Below the pieces are notes generated by a model. It had not been told where the DNA came from. It was given only the letters and a program-made list of their open reading frames with translations, and did no database searches. Shown here one piece after another: positions 57,751 through 64,000 of a stretch of DNA of 64,000 nucleotides. Positions within the stretch are counted from its first letter, which is position 1. The number at the start of each line of letters is the position of its first letter. The position numbers and the translations under genes are program-made. Source of the stretch: Saprospiraceae bacterium (GTDB lineage Bacteria; Bacteroidota; Bacteroidia; Chitinophagales; Saprospiraceae). The stretch is taken from the NCBI GenBank assembly GCA_016787415.1, contig JAEUUT010000149.1, positions 1-64,000 on the forward strand. The letters are read 5' to 3'.

Positions 57751-59966
57751 TACAACTGTTTCAAATAACTCACCTTCAGCACCGCATGGTCTTCTTCACG
57801 CCGGAGTTGGGTGAGCGAATCATTGAAGCGGCGTTTGTTGAGCACGAGGTAAACATACGACAGTGGCCGGTATTCCCAGGCGAGGCGAATATTGTAATTA
57901 TCCGCATTGTTGTCGGTATTTTTCTGATAAAATGCGATCAGTTGAAGCCTCGGATTTAGGGCAAAACGCCCTTCAATGCTGTATAAATCGACGTTTTTGG
58001 TAATTTTATCATCGCCAACGCCAATAAAGCGGTTCCGGTTGAATTTCCCTGCAATAGAAAAATGCGGCAAAGGCGCAATCTGCAAAGTCAGGTCGGTGTA
58101 AAACAGTCGGCCGTTGAAATACGTCCCCCAGTCTGTCTGTCCCAGGATATTGATAATTTTGGAAGGATCAGTGCTATACCACACCTGCTGGCGAAAATAG
58201 CGATAATCGCCTGGGCCGATTCGTACACCCAGCGGCTCGAACGATTCTGTAAGTCCTTGATATACAGGATTAACGGAGTAGCCCAGCCAGCCGCCGTTTT
58301 GGAAATTGATCCACAAGGGGAACAACAGCAGTTGTCGCTCGATCAGTTTGCCCGTGGTGGCCGAGTGGTAAAACTCAGGCAAAAAACCCGGCTCAAAGGC
58401 ACGAATTACCTTTTTGAATGGCAGCAAATGGCCGCGGTAGTACCAGTTGGCGCCCGGCGTGGTGCCGATGATGTCGGTACGCGCCACAAATCCCATTTCA
58501 GGATTGAAGTCTTTGGTCACCACCGACTGTGTCCACCAGATTTTGGTCTTGTTGCTCGAATAGTAATATTGAGCAATGCCTGCAAAACCGTCTTTGGCGT
58601 CGCCGCCAGAGGTAGAGTGCATCACCAGCGCATTGAGCGAGTGCGAGGCACCGAGGCGGAAGAAGCCGTCGAGCGTGCTCACAATATTGGTATGATTGGG
58701 CTGGTTTTTGATGGTAACCAGTCCACCGATGCGGCTTTGTTCGCCAAAATTCTCGGAAAAGCGCCCTACAAAAAAGTTGGTGCCCGGACTGTCCTGCAAG
58801 TCGCGTTGGCGGATGGCCATAGCGCCGAAATTGCGTTTGGAAGAGCGGTACACAAAGCGCCCGCCGGCGTCGATCGGAATTGGATTTCCTGCGGCATCCA
58901 GTCCGATCGTGCGACTAAAAAAAGGTTGAATCCGCATGCTGCCGCCCGAGCCGTCGATGGCCTGGCCCACGCCTACGCCAAAAAGCGAAGCATTTTCCAG
59001 AAAAAATTGCCTCCTTTCTGGGAAAAATACACTAAAACGGGTCACGTTGTTCACTTGCCGGTCGGCATCTGCCTGGGCAAAATCGGTGTTGGCAGTGAGG
59101 TCGAGCACGGCATTGGGACTGATGGCCCACTTCACATCGCCGCCTATTTTGGCGTTGGTGCTTTCCGGTTTTACCTCATTGCCAAAACCCCTGTAGCGGT
59201 CATACGATCCCAGGATAAAGGGCTGAATACGGATATTGGGTTTGGGCGGCGGCGGTCGCAGGTTGGTAAGCACGCCGGCATAGTCCATGCGGTGGCTGGT
59301 AAAGGCACGCGGAAAAGGAGCAAAAGCGGAACCTTCGTTGCTCAGGCGTCGGTTGCGGTACACGTTGAAACCCCACTGCTGAATCGTATCGGCTGTTTTC
59401 GGGTATCGAAGCGTTTGCCAGGGAATGGCAATTTCGGCCACCCAACCTGAATCGGTGCGACTGGTGCGCACGCGCCACAGACCATCCCAGTCGATGTCGT
59501 AGTAGGTGTCGTCGAACACGAGTTGGTCCAGTTGCACCCCATACGGGTTGGCTGCAAACGACATGGCATTGCGCCGGTCGTTAAACCCATCGAAAACAAG
59601 GTTGATCTGGTCGTGCTGGCGGATATTGAAATCGCGTTTGAAATCGGTCGCACGGACGGCCTTTTTCCCCAGTGAATCGCGGGAGAAAATACCGAAATAC
59701 AAGTATTTTCGGTTGTACAGTACTTTTACTTCTGTACTAAAATGCGGTTTTTCGCCCTGAAATGGTTCAATTTGTGTAAAATCGGATACAGGCGCTACCT
59801 GGTTCCAGTCCGTTTCTTTCAAGTTGCCATCAACATTCAGGCTGGAAAAAATTTCCGTAGCGCGAATGGTTCGTTTAATAGAGTCGGGCGGGAAAATGAC
59901 AGCATCCTGGGCGCGCAGGGGCAGGGTGAGAGCAAGCAGGCAAAAGGTGTAAAAGAATTGTTTCAT
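57750..59966 (-). CDS. Secreted DUF5916 protein with CBM9-like N-terminal domain
   Basis: The start is placed at ATG 59966 (MKQFFYTFCLLALTLPLRAQ, signal peptide); a start at 60044 gives no clear leader. The 738-residue protein has a CBM9-like sandwich at about 45-215 (RATEIFSSLNVDGNLKETDWNQVAPVSDF, EVKVLYNRKYLYFGIFSRDS, SGWVAEIAIPWQTLRYP). A DUF5916 barrel-like domain follows (AKIGGDVKWAISPNAVLDLTANTDFAQADADRQVNNVTRFSVFFPERRQFFLE). The end is beta-rich with alternating hydrophobics. Such proteins are common in Bacteroidota, probably outer-membrane, and may bind or bring in carbohydrates; function is not proven. The stop TAG is followed directly by the TCCTGAG array. Confidence 0.88.
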   Translation of the reverse strand: MKQFFYTFCLLALTLPLRAQDAVIFPPDSIKRTIRATEIFSSLNVDGNLKETDWNQVAPVSDFTQIEPFQGEKPHFSTEVKVLYNRKYLYFGIFSRDSLGKKAVRATDFKRDFNIRQHDQINLVFDGFNDRRNAMSFAANPYGVQLDQLVFDDTYYDIDWDGLWRVRTSRTDSGWVAEIAIPWQTLRYPKTADTIQQWGFNVYRNRRLSNEGSAFAPFPRAFTSHRMDYAGVLTNLRPPPPKPNIRIQPFILGSYDRYRGFGNEVKPESTNAKIGGDVKWAISPNAVLDLTANTDFAQADADRQVNNVTRFSVFFPERRQFFLENASLFGVGVGQAIDGSGGSMRIQPFFSRTIGLDAAGNPIPIDAGGRFVYRSSKRNFGAMAIRQRDLQDSPGTNFFVGRFSENFGEQSRIGGLVTIKNQPNHTNIVSTLDGFFRLGASHSLNALVMHSTSGGDAKDGFAGIAQYYYSSNKTKIWWTQSVVTKDFNPEMGFVARTDIIGTTPGANWYYRGHLLPFKKVIRAFEPGFLPEFYHSATTGKLIERQLLLFPLWINFQNGGWLGYSVNPVYQGLTESFEPLGVRIGPGDYRYFRQQVWYSTDPSKIINILGQTDWGTYFNGRLFYTDLTLQIAPLPHFSIAGKFNRNRFIGVGDDKITKNVDLYSIEGRFALNPRLQLIAFYQKNTDNNADNYNIRLAWEYRPLSYVYLVLNKRRFNDSLTQLRREEDHAVLKVSYLKQL

Positions 59967-60057
59967 CGTGTTGGCAAATAGCGCAGGTGTATGCGGCAAA
60001 GAAAATCGTTTTGTCGCATGTGCCAACAAGTTTTTACAAGCCATCGTTCCAGGACGC

Positions 60058-61626
60058 TTACGCCAGCCGCATCTTCATTTCCTCCAGGTCAATTCGCATC
60101 AGGTGTTTGCGAATAATCTCTTCGTCCAGGTCCAGTTCCTTGTTCCATTCGCGCAGCCAGCCGCGTTGTTCGTCAAGCAGTTTGAAATAGGCCATTTTGT
60201 AGTTGTTCGACATGGCTTCATCTTCCAGCAACTGGTGTGCGTGTTTCCATTTAGCGGCCAGTTGTTTTACGTAGGGGTGTTCCTGCATGTCGAGCGTACA
60301 TTTTACTTTCAGGTATTCCAGGCTTTTGTGCGCCAAACGGCGCTGAATATCGCGCTCGCTTTCGGCTTCCTGCTCTTCCATGTACGGATTGGTCACGTGC
60401 AATTTTCGTATCAACCAGGGTAAAGTCAGGCCCTGAATCACCAGCGTGAGCAGGATGACAACAAAGGTGATAAACAGGATCAGGTTGCGCTGCGGAAAGG
60501 GTTCGCCATTGTCGAGCATGGGCGGAATAGCCAGTGCCGCAGCCAGCGATACAACACCGCGCATGCCTGCCCAGCCGAAAATGAGCGACACCCGCCACCC
60601 TGGCGCAGGAGATTTTAGGTGGAAATATTTGCGGGCAAATTCCGTAAAAATGGCGGCCCCGAATGCCGATAAGATGCGGCCAACCATCAATACCACTGTT
60701 ATCAGCACCCCATAACCGATGGCTTGCGACAGACTGGTATCTCCTAAATTATTGACAATCACGGGCAATTGCAGGCCGATCAGGATGAATACCAATCCGT
60801 TCAATATGAATCCCAGCGCCGACCACACACCGTAACCTTGAATCCTGCTTTGGTTGCTCAGGAAAATATGCGATCGATCTGACAGAAATAACCCGCCCGC
60901 TACCACGGCCAGTACGCCCGACACATGAATGGACTCGGCAGCAATATACATGGCATAAGGCGCTACAAGCGTCAGCACAATATCCATGTTCGAATCGGTG
61001 GGAAGCAGGCGATGCAACCAGTAAAACACGTATGCAACAGCCAGTCCGACCAGCAAACCGGCTATGATGACCCAAAAGAAATTCAGGGCGGCCTGCTGGA
61101 AAACGAACTGCCCCGTACCCACTGCAATCAGCGCAAAACGAAACACAATCAGGCTGGATGCATCGTTCAACAGGCTTTCTCCTTCAATAATTGCCCGAAA
61201 ATGCCGGCTTACTCTCACGTTTTCCAGAATAGCCGAAGCGCTCACCGCGTCTGGCGGCGATACTATGCCACCCAACAGGAATCCCAGTGCCAGACTGAAG
61301 CCCGGAATAAAACTGTTGGCCACCACAGCCACCACACAGGAGGTAAGCAGCACAATCAGAAAAGCAAAACTGCTGATGATGCGTCGAAACCGCCAGAGTT
61401 CTTTCCAGGAAGTGTCCCAGGCCGCTTCGTACAACAAGGGCGGCAAAAACAATACGAAAATAAGATCCGGGCTGATTTCATAACGCGGCAAACCGGGGAT
61501 AAAACACACCAGCAGGCCGGCCACTACCAGCACAATAGGGTAGGCTATTCCAACCCGTTTGGCCAGCATAATGAGCATCAAAATGCTAACGATCAGCAGC
61601 AGAAAAAAGGGAAGTTGGTGGAGCAT
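60058..61626 (-). CDS. Na+/H+ antiporter, CPA1 (NhaP-like) family
   Basis: The start is placed at ATG 61626 (MLHQLPFFLLLIVSILML), because the longer frame begins in the GGCAAAG array. The 522-residue protein has about 12 membrane helices in the first 400 residues. The CPA1 signatures are FVLFLPPLLYEAAWDTSWKEL, GGIVSPPDAVSASAILENVRV (the ion-binding Asp), IIEGESLLNDASSLIVFRFAL (ENDA-like region) and FGWAGMRGVVSLAAALAIP. A cytoplasmic helical tail of about 110 residues follows. It exchanges Na+ (or K+) for protons to control pH and salt. It ends 92 bases from the DUF5916 gene start on the same strand. Confidence 0.93.
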   Translation of the reverse strand: MLHQLPFFLLLIVSILMLIMLAKRVGIAYPIVLVVAGLLVCFIPGLPRYEISPDLIFVLFLPPLLYEAAWDTSWKELWRFRRIISSFAFLIVLLTSCVVAVVANSFIPGFSLALGFLLGGIVSPPDAVSASAILENVRVSRHFRAIIEGESLLNDASSLIVFRFALIAVGTGQFVFQQAALNFFWVIIAGLLVGLAVAYVFYWLHRLLPTDSNMDIVLTLVAPYAMYIAAESIHVSGVLAVVAGGLFLSDRSHIFLSNQSRIQGYGVWSALGFILNGLVFILIGLQLPVIVNNLGDTSLSQAIGYGVLITVVLMVGRILSAFGAAIFTEFARKYFHLKSPAPGWRVSLIFGWAGMRGVVSLAAALAIPPMLDNGEPFPQRNLILFITFVVILLTLVIQGLTLPWLIRKLHVTNPYMEEQEAESERDIQRRLAHKSLEYLKVKCTLDMQEHPYVKQLAAKWKHAHQLLEDEAMSNNYKMAYFKLLDEQRGWLREWNKELDLDEEIIRKHLMRIDLEEMKMRLA

Positions 61627-61649
61627 AGCGTTTGTGTTTGGAAGTAGCA

Positions 61650-61777
61650 AGAGGTGTAAGGGGCAAGGGGCAAGGTGCAAAGGGCAAGAGGCAAAGGGCA
61701 AGAGGCAAATTTGGCTTTTACTCGTTGCCCTTTGCCTTTTGCCCCTTGCCTTTTGCCTCTCGCCCCTTGCCTTTTAT
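61650..61777. repeat. GGCAAAG word palindrome
   Basis: On the left (61650-61709) words GGCAAGG/GGCAAAG/GGCAAGA repeat about eight times. On the right (61726-61776) the complement CTTTGCC/CCTTGCC/TTTTGCC repeats, with a unique centre of about 16 bases. It fills the gap between the NTF2-like gene and the antiporter gene, both on the minus strand. Confidence 0.88.
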
Positions 61778-61781
61778 TTTT

Positions 61782-62213
61782 TCAAAGATACTGATGAATC
61801 GACTGCCCCACCAGTTTCCACTGCCCCTCTATTTTTTCCAGCATACGGATTTCATGGGAGTAGGTTTTATGCCCGTCTTTGGAAATGGACACTTCATCAT
61901 GGCTCACCCAGGCATTGTCGCCGTGAATGCTCATGTGATAGTTGGAATTAGAGGAGGTGCCGCCATCGCCCATAGGCGTTTTGGGGTCTTTCATCAGGGC
62001 TGGCGGGACGTCGTAGGTTTTGCCGTCGGTCGTAGAAACAAGGATTCGGCTGTAAGGTTGAATGTGCCAGCAATCGGCATGCGCCTGAAAATCGCCAGAC
62101 CGCCAGGTAGCCGATTCTTTTTCCAGCAATTGCTGAATGGCGAGCGAGTCGTTCATAGAAAAAACAGGGTTCAGAAAATACAAGGAAAAGAGCAGCAAAA
62201 GAGTGTGTTTCAT
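61782..62213 (-). CDS. Secreted NTF2-like (SnoaL-type) protein
   Basis: The 143-residue protein has a signal peptide (MKHTLLLLFSLYFLNPVFS) and an NTF2-like cone fold: AIQQLLEKESATWRSGDFQAHADCWHIQPYSRILVSTTDG at the start, YHMSIHGDNAWVSHDEVSISKDG and MLEKIEGQWKLVGQSIHQY at the end. These proteins bind small molecules or act as isomerase-like enzymes; the ligand is unknown. It lies five bases after the stop of the 5'-nucleotidase gene and is probably co-transcribed with it. Confidence 0.85.
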   Translation of the reverse strand: MKHTLLLLFSLYFLNPVFSMNDSLAIQQLLEKESATWRSGDFQAHADCWHIQPYSRILVSTTDGKTYDVPPALMKDPKTPMGDGGTSSNSNYHMSIHGDNAWVSHDEVSISKDGHKTYSHEIRMLEKIEGQWKLVGQSIHQYL

Positions 62214-62218
62214 AGTTA

Positions 62219-63799
62219 TTATTTTTTTCTCCAGTAATCGATCAGGGCCAGTCGCACATCATTGCGCAGGTCGGATTTGTCTTTGGAATCGGGTTTGATA
62301 ATGACCGGCATATCCGGGTTGTTGCTTTTGCCGTTGTCCAGCGATGCTTTCAGAAAACCCATGTTCAATTCGTTGCCGGTGAGCAGGAATTCGGGCAGGG
62401 TGACATGGTATAACTTATTGTCGTCCAGCATATTGGCGCCTACATACCATTTGCCGGAGGCTTCGTCTTTGCGCACGCCACTGGTTTGCAGATAACCGCC
62501 GGCGCCTTTGTTACCCAGGCCCGTATCCAGCGTTTTGCGAAGCATGGCGCCTTTCATTTCCACCTCCACAATGGCGCCGCCGAAAGGCAGCATCCGAACG
62601 ATGTCGAGTTCGGTGAGGGTGCCGCTCAGTACGTCATCGACGCGGATGGAGCCGCTGTTTAGAATGACAACTTCGGGTTTGTTTTTCGACACAGACTGCA
62701 TGGCGTTTGTGATAATTTCCCCGACCGGCGCAGGCATGTGACGTGTGATGGCGTCGCGGCAGTCGAGCGGCTGCTTGAGCGTGGTCACTGTTTTGGCAGC
62801 GTCGAAACCGGCTGTTGCCAGCGATTCATTTTTCACTGTTTCCCATTTGGCTACAGCGGCGGCAGTGGCGGGCTCGTCGGCGATTTTGCCATCTATTTTG
62901 CGCAAGACTGATTTCACCGTAGCCGTACGTTTGTTTTTGTCGTAGCGCAGGGTGTGTACATATACTGTTTTGGCGTTGGCATCTGCTTTGGCTACGATGG
63001 AATTCCCGATTTTATGAATCTGGTTGTCGTGGTCGTGTCCGCCCATAATAAGTGGCACATTGGGCAGCAGGGTCGCCAGTTTTTTGTCGTCGGCCACATT
63101 GAGGTGGGTGAGGCCTACTACCACATCGGTTTTGGGCTGCAATTCAGCATAACTTTTTTGGGCAGACGCCTGCCAGTCGCTGTATTCCGCCCAGGGTTTT
63201 TTGCCCGTATCCACCAGTACGCCGAACATGCCGAGGTTGAGCGTAGTGCCGTCGGCATCTTTCAGGTTTATCACGGTGTTGTCGGGAATGATTTCGGTGC
63301 CGCCATTTCTGTTTTTAAAAAACTGCTGGGTCCAGGTGTTGCCTTTCAGGCGGACATTGCCAGCCAGCCAGGAAAACTTGGATTCATCGAGCCGCGCCTG
63401 CAAGTCGGCCAGGTCGTCGTAATCGAATTCGTGGTTGCCAAACACTACCCAATCGAGGCCGAGTGTATTGAGCACATCCACCATTTGTCGGCCGCGTATG
63501 CGTTTGCCTTCGTATTTCAGGGTGCCAATGACGGATGGGCTGATAAAATCCCCGGCCAGCACGGTAATGGTATTCGGGTTTTGGGCCATCAATTCCTTGC
63601 GCAAAGTGGCGACACGCGCCAGTCCACCCGAATTGTCGGATAAAGACGGCGATATTTCATACACGTCGTTCATTTGCAGGAAGGTGACTTCAATGATGCC
63701 ATCGTCTTTGCCAGGTGTGGCAACCGTTTTTTTACTGGTATCGCAAGAGAGGAAAATGAGCGCCAAAAGCGCGGACAACAAGGTTTTGTATGCTTTCAT
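62219..63799 (-). CDS. 5'-nucleotidase / UshA-like metallophosphoesterase lipoprotein
   Basis: The 526-residue protein has a lipoprotein signal (MKAYKTLLSALLALIFLSCDTS). The metallophosphoesterase domain has FLQMNDVYEISP, where the family has L-H-T-N-D-x-H, then TVLAGDFISPS (Asp), VFGNHEFDYDDLADL (Asn-His), VVVGLTHL and MGGHDHDNQI. The C-terminal 5'-nucleotidase domain has NAMQSVSKNKPEVVILNSGSIRVDDVLSGTLTELDIVRMLPFGG, the nucleotide-binding region. Such enzymes remove phosphate from nucleotides or UDP-sugars in the periplasm. The His of motif I (D-x-H) is replaced by Tyr (NDVYEI), as also occurs in some active Bacteroidota members, so activity is likely but not certain. A TATCTTTG promoter element lies upstream. 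Confidence 0.9.
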   Translation of the reverse strand: MKAYKTLLSALLALIFLSCDTSKKTVATPGKDDGIIEVTFLQMNDVYEISPSLSDNSGGLARVATLRKELMAQNPNTITVLAGDFISPSVIGTLKYEGKRIRGRQMVDVLNTLGLDWVVFGNHEFDYDDLADLQARLDESKFSWLAGNVRLKGNTWTQQFFKNRNGGTEIIPDNTVINLKDADGTTLNLGMFGVLVDTGKKPWAEYSDWQASAQKSYAELQPKTDVVVGLTHLNVADDKKLATLLPNVPLIMGGHDHDNQIHKIGNSIVAKADANAKTVYVHTLRYDKNKRTATVKSVLRKIDGKIADEPATAAAVAKWETVKNESLATAGFDAAKTVTTLKQPLDCRDAITRHMPAPVGEIITNAMQSVSKNKPEVVILNSGSIRVDDVLSGTLTELDIVRMLPFGGAIVEVEMKGAMLRKTLDTGLGNKGAGGYLQTSGVRKDEASGKWYVGANMLDDNKLYHVTLPEFLLTGNELNMGFLKASLDNGKSNNPDMPVIIKPDSKDKSDLRNDVRLALIDYWRKK

Positions 63800-63844
63800 G
63801 GTGGAAAAAATTTGTCAGTTGAAGGAATTGCAGGACTTTCGTGG

Positions 63845-63852
63845 CAAAGATA
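63845..63852 (-). promoter_or_regulatory. -7 element for the 5'-nucleotidase gene
   Basis: The minus strand reads TATCTTTG followed by C, matching TAnnTTTG(C), 46 bases upstream of the ATG at 63799. Confidence 0.6.
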
Positions 63853-63867
63853 TATGGTTTGGTGGGA

Positions 63868-64000
63868 GGTTGATGAGGTTGATGAGGGTGATGAGGGTTG
63901 ATAAGGGTTGATGAGGGTTGATATTCATCGGCTTGGGTATGATCAATTTGTTTTTTTCGAGCGGCCAACATCAACCCTCATCAACTCTCATAAACTCTTA
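63868..64000. repeat. GGTTGATGAG word palindrome at the window end
   Basis: GGTTGATGAG/GGTTGATAAG words run from 63868 to about 63922. After a unique stretch of about 45 bases the complement (ATCAACCCTCATCAACTCTC) begins at 63970 and continues to the window edge. The upstream gene lies beyond the window. Confidence 0.85.

Overview
The window comes from a member of the Bacteroidota, most likely the Saprospiria/Saprospirales or a nearby lineage. The placement is an inference. It rests on an FtsZ C-terminus of the Bacteroidota type, several secreted proteins with type IX secretion (T9SS) C-terminal sorting domains, PD40/TPR envelope proteins, MbnP-like lipoproteins, TAnnTTTG promoter -7 elements with little sign of Shine-Dalgarno sites, and homogentisate plus phenylacetyl-CoA catabolism genes. 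About 41 genes are supported. No tRNA, rRNA, CRISPR array, transposase or prophage was recognised.

Layout. 1-13.6 kb: the end of ftsZ, a TPR/PD40 protein, a T9SS subtilisin, rpiB, an M28 peptidase, a YfgM-like TPR protein, a large TPR/PD40/SPOR envelope protein, a RibF-glycosyltransferase fusion and an RluA-type pseudouridine synthase. 13.8-22.4 kb: GH42 beta-galactosidase with an MNT nucleotidyltransferase, ffh, an M20 amidohydrolase behind mutS, and a DUF1573 protein. 22.9-29.1 kb: queD-like, a small membrane protein, then an aromatic catabolism block (hpd, hmgA, paaC, paaB, paaA, and a divergent stand-alone ferredoxin like the C-terminal domain of PaaE). 29.2-37.6 kb: a PH-domain protein, a frameshifted adenine methyltransferase, a 1382-residue DUF4397 repeat protein, an Omp28-like protein and TerC. 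37.9-47.5 kb: a DnaQ-like exonuclease, an MbnP-MbnP-MbnH set and a giant alpha-2-macroglobulin. 47.7-64 kb: two paralogous outer-membrane proteins, a T9SS intradiol dioxygenase, a fasciclin protein, a trypsin-like protease with a dockerin-like tail, pepT, an ADP-ribosylglycohydrolase, a DUF5916 protein, a CPA1 antiporter, an NTF2-like protein and a 5'-nucleotidase.

The most unusual content lies between the genes. About fifteen junctions are filled by low-complexity arrays of 7-10 bp words. A different word is used at most junctions, and the array is usually present on one side and as its reverse complement on the other, so that the junction forms a long hairpin. Inside these hairpins are modules shared between loci: arms built on AGGATTAGAAGGATTC (five copies, three of them carrying the same core of about 100 bp in either orientation), and a CGTAGAGTnnACC motif (paired or single at six loci). 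At several genes the stop codon is itself part of the repeat array. I consider this modular intergenic hairpin system the best candidate for something undescribed in this window.
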